Assembly: GCF_963576545.1 (NCBI RefSeq)
Contig: NC_083656.1
Coordinates: 11,186,393-11,250,392 of the forward strand
Length of the DNA stretch: 64,000 nt
Reading direction: 5' to 3'
DNA from: Limanda limanda
Lineage: Eukaryota; Chordata; Actinopteri; Pleuronectiformes; Pleuronectidae
Shown here piece after piece: positions 1 through 13,062 of the stretch. Position numbers and translations under genes: made by a program. Positions within the stretch are counted from its first letter, which is position 1, and each line of letters starts with the position of its first letter. The notes below the pieces were generated by a model. It was not told the DNA's origin. It did not search any database and saw only the letters and a list, made by a program, of their open reading frames with translations.

Positions 1-1948
1 CCCATTTACCCGCCGGCCGCTGCGACACGCGTCTATACATCTGACCCCCTCGAACACTCGGCTGGACATAAATCTCTCCCCGTACACTCACCTTTACACA
101 TTGGCCCATACTCTGTAAGTGTAGCTGCCCATAAACCATCCAGCCGAGCGTTCACACTTACGGCACGAAGATAAATCACCTCGTTCGACACGCCTCCACA
201 TGTAACCCCGCAGATCACTCTCACACGTGGGAATGTCCCACATACAGAGACGTAGATCAACAACCTGAATGTTAATTAGCAGGCAGCCTACATTGCACTT
301 ATGCTTTTTAATTAGGAGCGATTTCCAAGAAATATTGTCATTATTTAGTTTTCTGTGAATCCTGTTTTGATGAATCAGTTTATTGTTTTGTAGATATGAT
401 ATAAGAAAGCAATTATACATATGACTGCCATTCAAAACATCCACCAATATTCCATTTAACACCATTTAAAACAGGAAAATGTCCTAATATTTTAGATTTA
501 TTCTCATAATTCTTTACATATTTTCTGTTAATTAAGTTACAATTTTGAAGTGATGCAATAAAAAAAGGTTTTAGAATAATATTGGCTGAGCCTTTTGTAT
601 TTTATGTATATTATAAATATGCTGATTATTTACAATATAAGGCAATAAATAATTTGGTGTAAATGGCTGAAATAGTGAAAAATGGTGAAAAAATATACAA
701 AACTACACTCAAAATGAATTGACCTTAAAAAATATTTATTTTTTGCCCCTATGTCAATTTATCGTTTTATGAATTTATCCCTTTTTTCGAGATTATTCAT
801 CATGAAATTATAAGAACTGTTCATCAGAATTTCACAGAACCAATGTTTATATTTGTCAAAAACAACAGGTCAAAATCCAAAGATATTCAACTCAACATCA
901 TAGTAGAGAAATCAGTCAGCTCATATTCACATTTGAGAACCTGACGCGATTTAGACTTGCTTAGAGACCATGAGTTAAAATAGGAATTGATTATTAAATA
1001 TGTGGCTGATTTGTGGTGCGGTGAACAAAAACAGCAACATATAAGTCCTGTCTAATGTGCAGGTGGTTCGTCCTGCGAGCGTCTCTTCATGGTTGGCCGT
1101 GCGTCGTTACCCGGTGGCACTTAAACAGTCAAAGTGGATCCATGCTCATTCCCTTGGAAAATGATTTTGGAGGGACAATCCCTGTGTGACCATCTGCTTC
1201 CTCGTGATTGTCCCTCCCGTCCAAGTGGCTGGGGAGCGGCGAGCAGAGTGTGTGTGTGTACCATCGAATCGCTCTAAAAGGAAACGTGATCGAGAGCAGT
1301 CCGATTCCGGATGTGGACTGGAAATTATTTGTTAGAAATGCCCTCAGGACGTTTGTCGAGATCAAGACATCGTCTCAGAATTTGACTTGACATTGAGGGA
1401 TTGACAGATTGATACGTGTTGCGCTGTAGTTTACCGAAAAAGTCCTTTGTGCGTGTCCCATGATGTTTCATTCCCCCTTTTATGATGACTGATTATAGAC
1501 AGTTATTGGAGCACAGGGGGACAAGGAAGGGAGCGAGGGAGGACAGATGGGGAGGGGGGGGGGTCGTAAAAAGGGGAGGAGGAGGAGAAGGCATGAAGTC
1601 GATCGGTCATCACAGCTCAAAGTACCAGGACTTGCTTTATTTGCCTTGGACGATACAAGCAGGACAGGAGAGGACGGGTGGATAAAGGGGAGATCGGCTG
1701 AGAAAGAGACTGGAGGTGGGGTGGGGTAGGGTGGGGGGGGCTGCGTCACAAGGACAAATAGTGTGCTGCAGTAATCTGTGGCGAATACAAAGCAGACGAG
1801 AGAGGACAGACACGTGTGCAGTTCACTCACCTCCACACGGCGATTGTTTGTCTTCAGAAATGTTTGTCAGGATTGCAGTGGGAATGAAACGGACCTGAAC
1901 GCTGCAGAGCCGATACGACACAGTGACGTGCCGCCTGGAGAGCAGCAG

Positions 1949-2056
1949 TGTGTGTGTGTCTGTATGGGTGTGTGTCTGTATGGGTGTGTGTGTATGTGTC
2001 TGTATGGGTGTGTGTGTGTATGTGTCTGTATGGGTGTGTGTGTGTGTGTGTGTGTG
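1949..2056. repeat. Compound GT microsatellite with a TGTCTGTATGGG sub-repeat
   Basis: The stretch alternates (TG)n with about five copies of a TGTGTCTGTATGGGTG unit, ending in a pure (TG) tract. It opens a long spurious frame rich in Cys, Val and Gly. It is a simple repeat inside kcnc3 intron 1. Confidence 0.9.
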
Positions 2057-4528
2057 GGAGAGAGCTTCCCGATTCCTCTGCATCATGTCAAGGAGTTGAG
2101 TCATGGATGGAAATCTCTGCAGCACAAGTCTGTGTTGTTATTGAATTTTTTTTTTTTAACCAGGATCCCTTCCAAGAGCGCTGACCTCAGCGAGTCAGTG
2201 TCTCCAGCACTCGGAAAAAAAATTAAGTATATGCAAGGATTACCCAGAGCAGACGCTAATTATATCTCTAAGTTTCGTGCAAACCTGGCTCCAACCTCCG
2301 TCACCGCTCCTCCTCCTCCTCCTCCTCCTCCATCTCCCCCTGCATTCAGGTGTTTGATAAGCCTCATGCATACGTATGAGACTCGCACACCATGTGGCCA
2401 CGTGGTTTCGCACATATGCAGTCATTCTACACATGCGGGCGTCCCGTTATGCTCCTCCTCCTCTCTGCCCATCTCCACATCTGCTTCCATCAGTCTGGGC
2501 TCAGCGTCTTCTGCTGTCACTGCCCGTCCTGGCTCGGACACCAGCGTCCTCCACCTACCCAGAGAGCTAGAGGGGATGAAGGGGTCAGAAGTATTAGATA
2601 TTTTCTACCTCTCTTCATGTTCATATCAGCTGTCATGGATCTTGATGAGGACTTAAGTCCCTCTGGATCAGTGCGCATCTTCTATGATAGAGCCTTTGTC
2701 TTGTTAATGCACAAACAGGTTGACTATGTGGGTGACAAGACTGTAAATTCTTATTTGAGCAACTGTCAGTTAACACAATTATTTGTCAACCTGTTCAATG
2801 TTGGTCCGCTAAGAAATGGCCCAACATTTATTGATTCGTAGTCGTATTTACATTTTAATACTTCTGTCAGTGGTTTTGTATTTACTTTGCAGTCACAACA
2901 GCGGTGTCATCGTTCTCATTACATTTTTAAGCAAGAAAACATATGTCCTAAAATGTTGGATGTATTCCAATATTTCATAGCAACAGTATAGATAAGAAAA
3001 CGAAGGTACAGACAACGATCTTGATTTTACACCCAAGATATCCGTCCAGAACCCCCAATGTGACACAAGGATTAATCTGATTATTGGAAGTCAAATTTAC
3101 TTGCTTACACACAGATAATTGTTCTTTATGTCATATTAATTGTATTTAGTGGACTTACTAAATACTCCACCGGGGATTTATACTCTTAGACACATTTCTT
3201 GGACCATGCCAACGCTAGACCTGAGGAATGTTTGAGGGAGCGGTTAAAAGCCACAGAAGTGAAGACAAATACGAAAGACGTCTTTTCTGTACTATTCACT
3301 TTCTCTCACTCTCTCTCTCTCCTTCCCTCTCAGTCTTTCCACTCTGCCTTATTGCTTGTCCATTTTGCAGAACACGTCCCCAAAGGAAACGCTCTCTCTT
3401 GACATTTTAGATGTTTGACTAAAGAAGCCAAACCTTCAAGTTCGACATGGCTCTGCAGTGTTTCTCGGAATATAACGGTGATGAAGATGATGATGATGAT
3501 GATGGTACAAGTGAAGGGCTTTTCCTGTAGCCCACCCAAGGTTATACTTGTACCGCTCGCTAAGTGGCTACTTCGGAAGTCTCTGAGTGATGGGCGTAGC
3601 CATTCACCCTAAGATAATAGATTTATCGCCCGATCCCAGTCTAACCCGTCGCGCCTGTTGCCCTTCGGGGGAATCTCCTGTATTTCCCATCGTTTGAAAT
3701 GTTCATTTTTTTTCCTGCCTCATTCATGGGCAGATTTCAGATTGTCCGTCAATGTCTTCTTATCATTGCTGACCCTGCAGCAGTGGTCACCTATTAGCTT
3801 CGCCCTCTGGGTAAGACTCCCCCTCTAACCGGGCGCTGTTCGTCATAGTAATGCTGGTGAGACGTCGTCATCAGTGTACATGGGACAAAGGGATTGTCAA
3901 TAAGACGTGAAACCTTTAATTTGTCCTCCCATCTCTGTCAAGGTCACTCTTTCCGTCGAGCTGACAAATGTTCATCTTTCCCTGAACAATCGGCAGCCGC
4001 ACCGAATGCTCACAATTTGACTCTCGCTCCTGCACATTTAGCCCCCTTTTCCTCCAGCTGTAGGAGTATTTGGCTTAGTCCTGTCCTTGGTGCCTGAAAG
4101 CAGAGGCTAACGCAGTGGTTGTCATGGTGACAGGGAGCCAGGCAGGGCTGTGGTAATACTGTAATGATAAAGCTCTTCTGGATGGTGCCGCAGTAAACAC
4201 AGCGCCACTAGGGTCCCGTTAAGGAAGAGCGCGGCGCACCGCCGTGCATGCAAAACGCCCGTAGAGCTAATATCAGCGCCGACAATGTCTCCTTGGTTAT
4301 ATCGCTTACGTTCGTGCCCCTCACCCCCCCCCCCCTCTCCTTTTCTACCTCTCCGTCTCTTTATTGCACTCAAACTCCGCTGCCCTGCTGTCTCCCCTTG
4401 ATTGGTGAGATTCACGCCATTGTCTTCTCTCCTCCGCTCATCTTTTCACCTCCTCTTCCTCCATTCCTTCACTCTCCGCTCTGCATTCATCCATCGAAAC
4501 ACAATCAACGCTTTCAATCAAGTTCCCC

Positions 4529-4648
<120 letters not shown>

Positions 4649-7600
4649 AGGCCCGTTGTCATTTAAGTCTCTCTCTACCCCCCCCGTCTCTGACTCCGGC
4701 TCTTTTAAATTTATGTTGATGATCTTTCCGAATCTAATTCCAGAGTCTGGAGAACGAGGGGGACTCTATTGGGCCTTGAAGGTCATTGGGCTGCAGGTGT
4801 CTCACACACGGAGGCTCTACTGTAGGGAATTGAACCCATTACGCTTCCCACCATTATTTCAGTGTGCCTCTGAATCGTACATTCCGAGCATTAACATGGC
4901 TGTGCCGACCAAAACACACTCGCACACACCTTCATGTTGCAGTGAGGGGAGGGATTTGGCGGTGGGGGTGCAGAGACAAAGTGCCGGAGGAGATAAATAA
5001 GTGTGAAGTGACAGATTGCTACTTCTCCTTTTATCATCTTCCTCCACCTCTTTATTTCCCTCTGTCTCTCTGCTCGTGCCTCTCCATCCGCTCAATGCAG
5101 TGCTCGTGCAGCTACCACTTACTATCTGCGATCAGCAAGTGTGAGCGCACACCTCCTGTGCCCATAGGCTGTTTGTCTCCCTTGCAATGTGAGTCATGTC
5201 CACACACACAAACCGACACACACACACACACACATACACGGTCGTGCCAGGCACTCGCGCCAACGACACACATGTACACGGGCACATACAACATACACAG
5301 GCAGGTGATGAATAGCTTTAAGAACATTTTTATCCCTGTTAAAGCAGTGGGAGCGCCTCTCCCTGTTTCCTCACACAGAGCTCTGCTCGACATGCTGCTG
5401 CATATTTAAATAGGACGGGCTGCTGTGATGGATTGATCAATATTGATTTGATGTTCAGATCTACAGTGTAATCCACTGTGCTCTGCCATCAGGAAATACT
5501 GTCGGATTTAATTACCCAAACCATGAACATTTGGTTTTACCAGCACCGATACTATGTTGTGGCTTTTAATTGCGGCACGGTCAAATTAATTGCAGCACAT
5601 CCTGTTGGTGCGTCGCATGTAGCATCGTTGAGTGCAACCCAGTGTTTATTTGTCCTGAATGTCTTTTTCCCTTTATCCATTTGCTGATGTTTAGGAGCCT
5701 GGAATCCCAGGTTTTTGAGACTGAGGTGTTATTTCCTGTGTGTGTGCTCGATGTCCCACCAGTAAAATCACTCGACGCCACAGTTTAATTTAGAGGAAGA
5801 GAGCGAATCTGCAAATCAGGAGAGGGTTTCCTGGTTGCATCGCAGGTCTCTGGGGCCCTCGCTGTATTTATATTGCCACCGCTAAGACAAGGAAGACTAG
5901 GCGCTTTGAAAATATTGTTTTGCAGTGGGTACATATTAATCCAGAAATGTAAAAAAAAAATAGCAATCATAGCTCGTTGTGAAATGGAAATTGAATAGTG
6001 TTTATTTTATATAGATTTTGCTCATATAGATTACATGATCCTCAGATTAGATACTGTACAATATTATATATGAATTCATTTTGAGCTGCTTAAACCAACA
6101 GCTGTTTTGTGTTTTCTCTTTACCCTGTGATTTGGAGCTCCGGACATGACCGCATAGGTACGATGAGCCTTATGAAGAGTTTTCTGCGACATTTAAAATG
6201 AACGTAATTTTTATTTAATATAAGATGAACTCAAAGTGACACCCCGGCCTGTACAATGTTTTTTTTGTTAAGATCTGATCATGTTGGACATCCTAAGACG
6301 AGGACCTCCACTGTGCTGTTAACTTGTCCGTTACATTACCTATAACATCCTTGTAGCTTTAAGCATCATTTGCTTAACATTATAATACATGTTTTCTAAT
6401 GCATATGTTAGTCCGATCCGTTCATTTCATTGTACTGTGGAGAAAAACATTCCACCACTTCTAGATATTTTATGAACTTCCGTGTAGTAAAAATACACAG
6501 AACACGTCCTCCGTCCCTCTGCTTGACAGATTTGCTTTTATGGCTGAGACCTGTCATTTACTATCAGCCTTCCGGCTCCTGATATCCCTCCTCCTCTGTC
6601 TTTACCCCCTCACGCTTCCTCTCACTATCACTTCTTTTTAGAACTTCTCTTTTCATGACACAGTCACATCACGTCCAGATCATCGCAGAGACGAGCTACC
6701 CGATGCTTCGGTGTCGGCTACGTCAGTGACTCACGCTCGCTGGTTTGGCATCCGCTCCTCAGCGTCTCTCGCTCCCATCACGCTCTGTCCTTTCCTCTGA
6801 ACTGCCTCAACTTTTTTCTTTGTGCTTCTCCACGCATGGATCCACTTCGTCTGGTCTCCCTCCCACTTCTTTGCCCCCTCCTGTGTGTCCACCTGCGTAG
6901 CCTACATACCAGATCTGACGTTACTGATGCTTTGTGACTATTTTCTGTTTGCGCTCTCTTATGTATTGCTAGTTTGAGTGTAATAACCTGAGTGTATTCA
7001 CCTCTGAAAGGACTGCGGCGGGAAAAACGAACTGGGACAGATCCCACACTTCTAACTCCCCTCAACATTCCAGCCTCTTTACTCCCTGTGAGCACCAGGG
7101 CTCCCGGTCTGTTATTATATTACTAACATCATTCATGTCATCGCAAGAAATAAACGGCAGCATTAAAATAAGAGCAAAACACCTCAGGACAAAACTCTCC
7201 TCATCAACCTGATTTGTACATGTGAAGGGATCCAGGTGTTCAGCCAATGAGGGAGCATCCTGGGCAGGTGCCGCTGGTGCTATCTTGCTTCCTTGGGACA
7301 GGGGGTGCTGGTGTGGGGGTAGAGGTAGGAGGGTGATTGAGAACCTCAGCATTTGTGTGTTAGGGTGTAAGAGAGTGTGTGTGTGTGTTTTTTTGGGATA
7401 CAGAGGGGGAGAGCACTGCAGCAATCTGAGAAAGTAGGTCAGACACCGACTCGTGAGAAACATAGAAGAGGAGAAAAGAGGTAGGGAGAAGAGATGGAGA
7501 GGGAAGGTGGAGATGGAGGGAGTAGAGAAGAAGAAGAGAGGGGGGGGGTAAGGCTAGACAGAGTCAGGGAAGGATAAATACAAAACAAAGACAAACAAAC

Positions 7601-9542
7601 TTGATGTATACATTACAAACTGCTCTGGATACCAAGAGATACACTATTACAAACTATGTCGTTACACTACCTTGATTTAGTTGAAATTATGCAACATTAA
7701 CTTTACTACTGTTCCCCCGAAACTCTCAAGTCTATAAAGCAACACTGCATAACCTACATATAAAACCAGTGAAGCAAATTTTGATACCAGTACAGCCATT
7801 TCAAAGTACAGACTGGACACTGAATTATGCATCACGGCTGACTTTCACGGAAGGTCACTTCTTTGGCTAAACGCTTGTCGGCTAATCTCCTCGACAAATA
7901 CAGCGGGTCAGAGTCGTAAGTCCTCCGCTCAGTCTGTTTCTGTCATGAAGGCAAATATGTGTCGGCTCTCATCCAATTTTCAATCCAAAGAAGATCTGGG
8001 CGAGAGAAGCGAGACATTTTTTTGTTAAAGAAAAAATCAAATAAACTGAATCTCGTTCCCTCTGTTTTTCTTCGTTATTAGCCTTCCTCGTATAAGTATG
8101 TTGCTCTCGATATTACATAAGTGCATAGTGTCGAAAATACGAGGTGACGCGCACAAAAGACTGAGGGCACTTAGGCTTCTTATATATATGGACTCCACTC
8201 AAGTATGAATTACCTTTCTCTTTTGCTCTTCAGGCCACGTGTGTGTTTCATTATTTATTTGATAAAGCACAAAGTATACTGGATCTATAAATACGCTGCA
8301 GGGCCTGATAGGACTGGACCACAACAGGGCAGGATTGTGCACTAGCCATGCCCACAACGCTGTAATCACGCTACCTCAACGGGTTCGGTGACAATTGAAT
8401 GAGCTACACTGGAATATTACGTTTCAACAGCATATAGACACTGGGCCCGTAGAGCACACAGATGGCTGGAGAAAATTGCCTGCGAGGGATGAGGAAATAA
8501 GAAAACCGGTAAAATAAACAACAGAGATCTCAGTGGTGGGACGCGGTTGTAACATCGCTTATTTTTTGGCTTCCTGTCAAAGATTTGAAGGTGAGTAAGC
8601 AGACGTGCAACTGTAAGACATGAAGAAACAGTACTACAACAGTTCTTGGCTAGTATTTATTTCCTTATTTGGTCACAGTTACAGCTTTGTACTTTCCTCA
8701 CTCTTACATCTTGCAAAAACTATGGCGCATATAAACATTTTGTAGTTGTGGCAGTTAAACCCTATAGAACTGTAGTTTAATGTTATAATCCTCACCTAGA
8801 AAAAAATGTAAGCTTTTGAAAATGCTTGACAACTTTTGCCCAACCAAAACAACAGGGATCAGATAGCACAACAACAACAACAAATCCATAAAATCATGAT
8901 TGTGCAAGAAAACATTTGTTTAAAATATAATATAGGCTACACATGCATATTAGAATGTACTGATTGTATAATTTAATCATTTGATTAACTTATAACCACA
9001 GTGAGGCATTGTTTTCCTCATGGCTCCTCATGATATGACACAATACTGACAGCTCATCTATTTTTACAACTTCATCGCTCATCACAATCATTTAACGCTG
9101 TCGAATAGAATTTGGTTTGGGTCAAACTGTGACATTGTCCGTTTCACGGAAGGTCAACTTATACCTACAGGATTCTGACCAAACAGGTCTTTGCTTGCCT
9201 TGTTTGAAAATCTCCTTGGTCTGTTTCTGAATGGGTCAGCTAAGATACCATTGCAGTGAGAAGTAGTTTTGTCTACAGTAGCACATGGTTCACTTTGATC
9301 AAGTGTATTTGGCTTAAGTATCACTGATGTACGTGTAGCTGACAGAACAAGGGTCACGCATAACTCAGTGGTTTCCTCTGCAGCTGGATGAGGTTTCAGA
9401 CGACACTAAAGCTTTAGTTTTCCTTTATGCTTCTTTGCGTTTGTTTCCTTGCTGAATTCTCTTGATTTGCATCTGACTTTCCTTCCCTTTCTCACTTAGT
9501 TTTTTCTGTTTTTCTGTTCGCTTGTTTCTTCCCTTCTTCTAG

Positions 9543-10524
9543 TATGTGGCATTTGGCTCCCTATTCTTCATCCTCATCTCCATCTCCACATTCTGCATGG
9601 AGACGCACGAGGCCTTCAACACCATCCTCAAAAAGACAGAGAACGTCACCGTGGGCAACACGACCAGTGAGGAGATTGTATACGAGGTGGTGACTGACAG
9701 CTGGTTGACATACGTGGAGGGTGTGTGTGTCATCTGGTTCACCATTGAGGTCCTGCTGCGAGTCACCTTCTGTCCAGATAAGTTGGAGTTCTTCAAAAGC
9801 AGCCTCAACATCATCGACTTTGTCGCCATCCTGCCCTTCTACCTGGAGGTGGGCCTGAGTGGCCTGTCCTCCAAAGCTGCCAAGGATGTCCTGGGGTTCC
9901 TCCGTGTCGTCCGATTCGTCCGTATCCTCCGAATCTTCAAGCTCACTCGCCACTTTGTGGGTCTCCGTGTCCTCGGCCACACTCTTCGTGCCAGCACCAA
10001 TGAATTCCTCCTGCTCATCATCTTCTTAGCCCTGGGTGTCCTCATCTTCGCCACTATGATCTACTATGCTGAGCGAATTGGCGCAGACCCAGATGACCCG
10101 ACAGCCAGCGCCCACACCGCCTTCAAGAACATCCCCATTGGATTTTGGTGGGCCGTTGTGACCATGACCACTCTGGGCTACGGAGATATGTATCCGGAGA
10201 CGTGGTCAGGGATGCTGGTGGGTGCGCTCTGTGCCTTGGCTGGTGTGCTGACCATTGCCATGCCTGTACCTGTCATTGTCAACAACTTTGGCATGTACTA
10301 CTCTCTGGCCATGGCCAAACAAAAGCTGCCCAAAAAGAAGAACAAACATATCCCACGAGCACCACAACCAGGGTCCCCCAACTACTGCAAGCCAGATGCC
10401 CTGGCAATGGCTACTGCGTCACCGCAAAGGATCTTGGGAAATGTCCTCGGTGGAGTGATAGGTTCTGGAGGCCTAGGGGGTGACTGTCCTCTCGCCCAGG
10501 AAGAAATTATAGAGATGAACAGAG
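9543..10524 (+). CDS. kcnc3: kcnc3 exon 2: S1-S6 channel core
   Basis: The AG acceptor is at 9541-9542 after a pyrimidine tract; the donor GTGAGA begins at 10525. The exon has 327 codons plus one base. In exon-relative residues: S1 about 1-20; an S1-S2 loop with two N-glycosylation sequons (NVT, NTT, about 34-42); S2 about 58-76; S3 about 88-106; S4 about 117-138 with six Arg/Lys at three-residue spacing ([16 protein letters not shown]); S5 about 153-175; pore helix and filter about 200-218 (TLGYGDMYP); S6 about 222-250 with the PVPV gating hinge. The Tyr after GYGDM is the residue behind the high external TEA sensitivity of Kv3 channels. No internal initiator is needed because the exon continues a frame from upstream. 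Confidence 0.95.
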
Positions 10525-12154
10525 GTGAGAGTTTTTCCTTTCATTTTGAGAACAAATTAATGTACCAGATACTCATGTTTGTATTCAAGTGTCAAATTCC
10601 TTTATGAACTTAATTTATTTTTCTGTGCGACTGTTAAAGCTCAAGAAGTATTTTGTAAGTCACATTTCAACTAAGTAAATTGGGTTAAACGGACCCGCAG
10701 GCTTGAGGGAAACATGGACGGTTCAGTGATGGAACTTTTAGGAATGTGAAGGACTAGTTTGGGAAAGTGTTGACAAAAAAGTGTGAGTGCTATCAAGAAG
10801 TGATGCATAGTTGATTCCGGATCCACTCTGGAGAAATCACTGGCCCATCAGAACTCATGTGTAATTTATGATCAACTGGCAGGACCCCAGTCGCCTTAAG
10901 GTGTCCATCTGTCACTGGAGAACAAACACTACAGAAGAAAAATGAACTCAATTATCTATTAAAACAGTTTAATGCATCTCAATATGGGCTGACTTCAGGG
11001 GTTTGTGAATGAGAGGTTTGCTCTTTGCACACTGCAGCGTCAGCTTTCTGTCACCTGCAACAATAATGCACCTTTAATGCATCACTTTACTGCCTTAGTC
11101 ATCAGCGAGCCAGAGAATGCTGGGTTTATCAGTGCTTTTACTACATCCTGTCTGCTTGGCTGTCTTCCAGTCTGAAAGGTTTCTTGGAGGTTGTGTCAGG
11201 AGATTTTCTTTAGCAGGAAATCCATCACTTCAAGCTCCAACACAAGACAAGACATACTTGCTTTTTGACACACTATATTCAACATATTCTCTTTCGATGG
11301 TGATCCGCTACTGCAGTCTTTTCTATACCCTCCTCCATTACCTTCCCTTCAGATTCCAAGCAGAACGGCGATGCAGCCTCAGCCGCTCTGGCAAACGAGG
11401 ACTGCCCGACCATCGACCAGGTACTGAGCCCGGACGAGAGGAGCCCTATAGGGCATGGGCCGACCCGGGAACGCTACCAGCAGGACCACGCCTGCTTCCT
11501 GCTCAACACCAGGGAATTCCGCGCCACAGATGGGAATGTGCGGAAAGGTACGTTTCACACCAGGAGACAGAAACACAAACACGCCCATCTTATGCTAACA
11601 GACGCACACAGCAAGATGCCAGGGACAACATACTGTAAACATATGTCTGATCTATATGTGGATAGGGACACACGGGTTACTGCATGTACAGGAGATTAGA
11701 CTCGAACATTTAGGAAAGATGGGTCGGATGAGAGAGAGCACACATGAAAGTGACTGTGGAAACCACAGATAGGAGGCTCCAGTCACAGCTAGCAGCAAAA
11801 CACACACACATATTTAGAATCACACAACTCATGCAAATACACTCAGCTCTTCTATTCGTTTCCACCTCTTCACCTCTGTTGTTGTCTGTGTATCCATCGC
11901 CGCTTGGTATCATATTTTATTTCCTCTGTCGGACGAGATTTTCTGTCCCCCTACTCTACTTCTCTTCTTTTTTAAGTTTCTTTTCTCTTTCTCGCTCCCT
12001 CGATCGTGTCTTCCATATTTTTCCATGATGTCCGTGAAATTCGTCCTGTGTCCCACGGTGTCACGTTCGTTCATGCTCATTAACGATCTCTGTCTTTCTC
12101 TGTCTTCCGGACTCAGACAGTTGACCATGCATTAATTTACTTCTCGTCATTTCT

Positions 12155-12223
<69 letters not shown>

Positions 12224-12755
12224 GCCTCACACCGCCCTTTTGATTTTGCCATGCTGCCCCCCCACCCCATCCCACCCTGACCCTCTATGATGACCCCTAC
12301 CCCCGCCCTCCCAACCTAACCTACCCCACATCTCCCCTCCTGACTCCCTTACTCCCTTTCTTTACACCTCCCTCCTTTATGCCCCTCCTTTACACCCATG
12401 CCCTTATATCCCCTCGTTATTTTCCTTATGTGCTCCATCATAACACCCCCCCCCCACACACACACTTCTCCCCCACCTTGTTTAAAACCCCATGTGCATT
12501 ACCTTCTTTACCTGACACCTTGATTCATTTTCTATTGCAATCCAACCACCACCACTGCCGCCAACCTGCACCAAAACACTCCCTCACACTCCCTCCAAAC
12601 TTTGAACGCCCCCCCCTGCTGGCAACAAACTAGAGGCAGCAGCCCCGGCACCCAGCCCAGACTCCCCTCTGACTGAGGATTGGTATAAGATGGAGGGGTC
12701 TCTGCTACAGCAGGACCTCAATGCAAACTCCACCTCCTCCTGGATCAAACCATAG
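9543..12755 (+). CDS. kcnc3: Kv3.3 voltage-gated potassium channel, 3' part (exons 2-4)
   Basis: Pore-forming subunit of a fast-activating delayed-rectifier K+ channel of the neuronal membrane that allows high-frequency firing. Three coding exons are seen: 9543-10524, 11353-11547 and 12634-12755, joined in phase 1 with GT/AG ends, giving 432 codons plus a TAG stop. Together they carry S1 to S6, the pore signature TLGYGDMYP, the Kv3-type S6 end and cytoplasmic tail. The tail ([19 protein letters not shown]...SWIKP) follows Kv3.3 (EDCPAIDQ, ACFLL, DLNANAAAWISP) rather than Kv3.1, Kv3.2 or Kv3.4. The N-terminal T1 domain and any inactivation ball are encoded by an exon upstream of the window, so the gene is cut by the window edge. 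Linkage to kcna7, fgf21 and ppfia3 supports kcnc3. Teleosts often carry two copies (a/b); which one this is cannot be told. Confidence 0.93.
11353..11547 (+). CDS. kcnc3: kcnc3 exon 3: cytoplasmic tail
   Basis: Acceptor CAG ends at 11352 and donor GTACGT starts at 11548; both ends are phase 1. It encodes 65 residues of the C-terminal tail, with [19 protein letters not shown] and ACFLL segments shared by the Kv3 family and the DGNVRK end that matches the Kv3.3 exon boundary. It is rich in Ser/Thr/Pro. The membrane core does not depend on it. Confidence 0.9.
12155..12221. repeat. (CT)n microsatellite in kcnc3 intron 3
   Basis: About 65 bases of pure CT dinucleotide between kcnc3 exons 3 and 4, followed by C-rich low-complexity DNA up to the exon 4 acceptor. 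The whole intron is pyrimidine-rich on the coding strand. Confidence 0.93.
12634..12755 (+). CDS. kcnc3: kcnc3 exon 4: C-terminal end and stop
   Basis: Too short to stand out as an ORF; found by looking for the Kv3.3 C-terminus in phase 1 after exon 3. The acceptor is CTAG at 12630-12633. It reads an Ala/Pro-rich stretch, then [23 protein letters not shown] and TAG. Human Kv3.3 ends DWRKPG...DLNANAAAWISP, so the match is close in order and spacing. Alternative C-termini are common in Kv3 genes, so this may be one of several. Confidence 0.88.
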
Positions 12756-12790
12756 CCCAGAGGTAACACTGACAGAAGTTAAGAATTACA

Positions 12791-12809
12791 CTAACCCTAA
12801 CCCTAACCC
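12791..12809. repeat. Short telomere-like (CCCTAA)3 tract
   Basis: Three tandem CTAACC units lie 36 bases after the kcnc3 stop codon, in its presumed 3' UTR. It is too short to be a real interstitial telomere and is more likely a simple repeat. Confidence 0.8.
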
Positions 12810-13056
12810 AGAAATTCTGATCTGGCTCTCCATGATGTAGCATGTTTTGCACTAGTGACACTACACCAGCACAGCCACCCACTCAAACAGAGCCACAGCT
12901 GCACACACACACTCTGCTTGAGTTCAAAGGAGAGATACACACCGCCATTTCCACAGTGTTGTGTCTACATGTTCAATGGAGTTTGAGGTGTCGCCTGTTT
13001 CACACTCCTCACTGTGCCTGAATGTGTGCTGTCAGTTTTTTTTTTTTAAAGATCAC

Positions 13057-13062
13057 ATTAAA
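13057..13062 (+). terminator. kcnc3: Possible kcnc3 polyadenylation signal (ATTAAA)
   Basis: ATTAAA about 300 bases after the kcnc3 stop. A canonical AATAAA follows at 13403-13408. Either could end the transcript; neither is marked by a clear GT-rich element, and real Kv3 3' UTRs may run much further. Confidence 0.3.

Noticed and set aside
1778..2656. 292-codon ORF on the + strand
   Set aside because: It runs through the GT microsatellite and a CTCCTC run; composition is Cys/Val and Pro repeats with no domain. Chance frame in kcnc3 intron 1.
9561..10054. Antisense ORFs over kcnc3 exon 2
   Set aside because: Shadows of the conserved channel frame; no independent evidence.
10525..10607. Extension of kcnc3 exon 2 to the stop at 10607
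   Set aside because: A good GTGAGA donor ends the exon at 10524 and the next exon continues the conserved tail in phase; the extra residues match nothing in Kv3.
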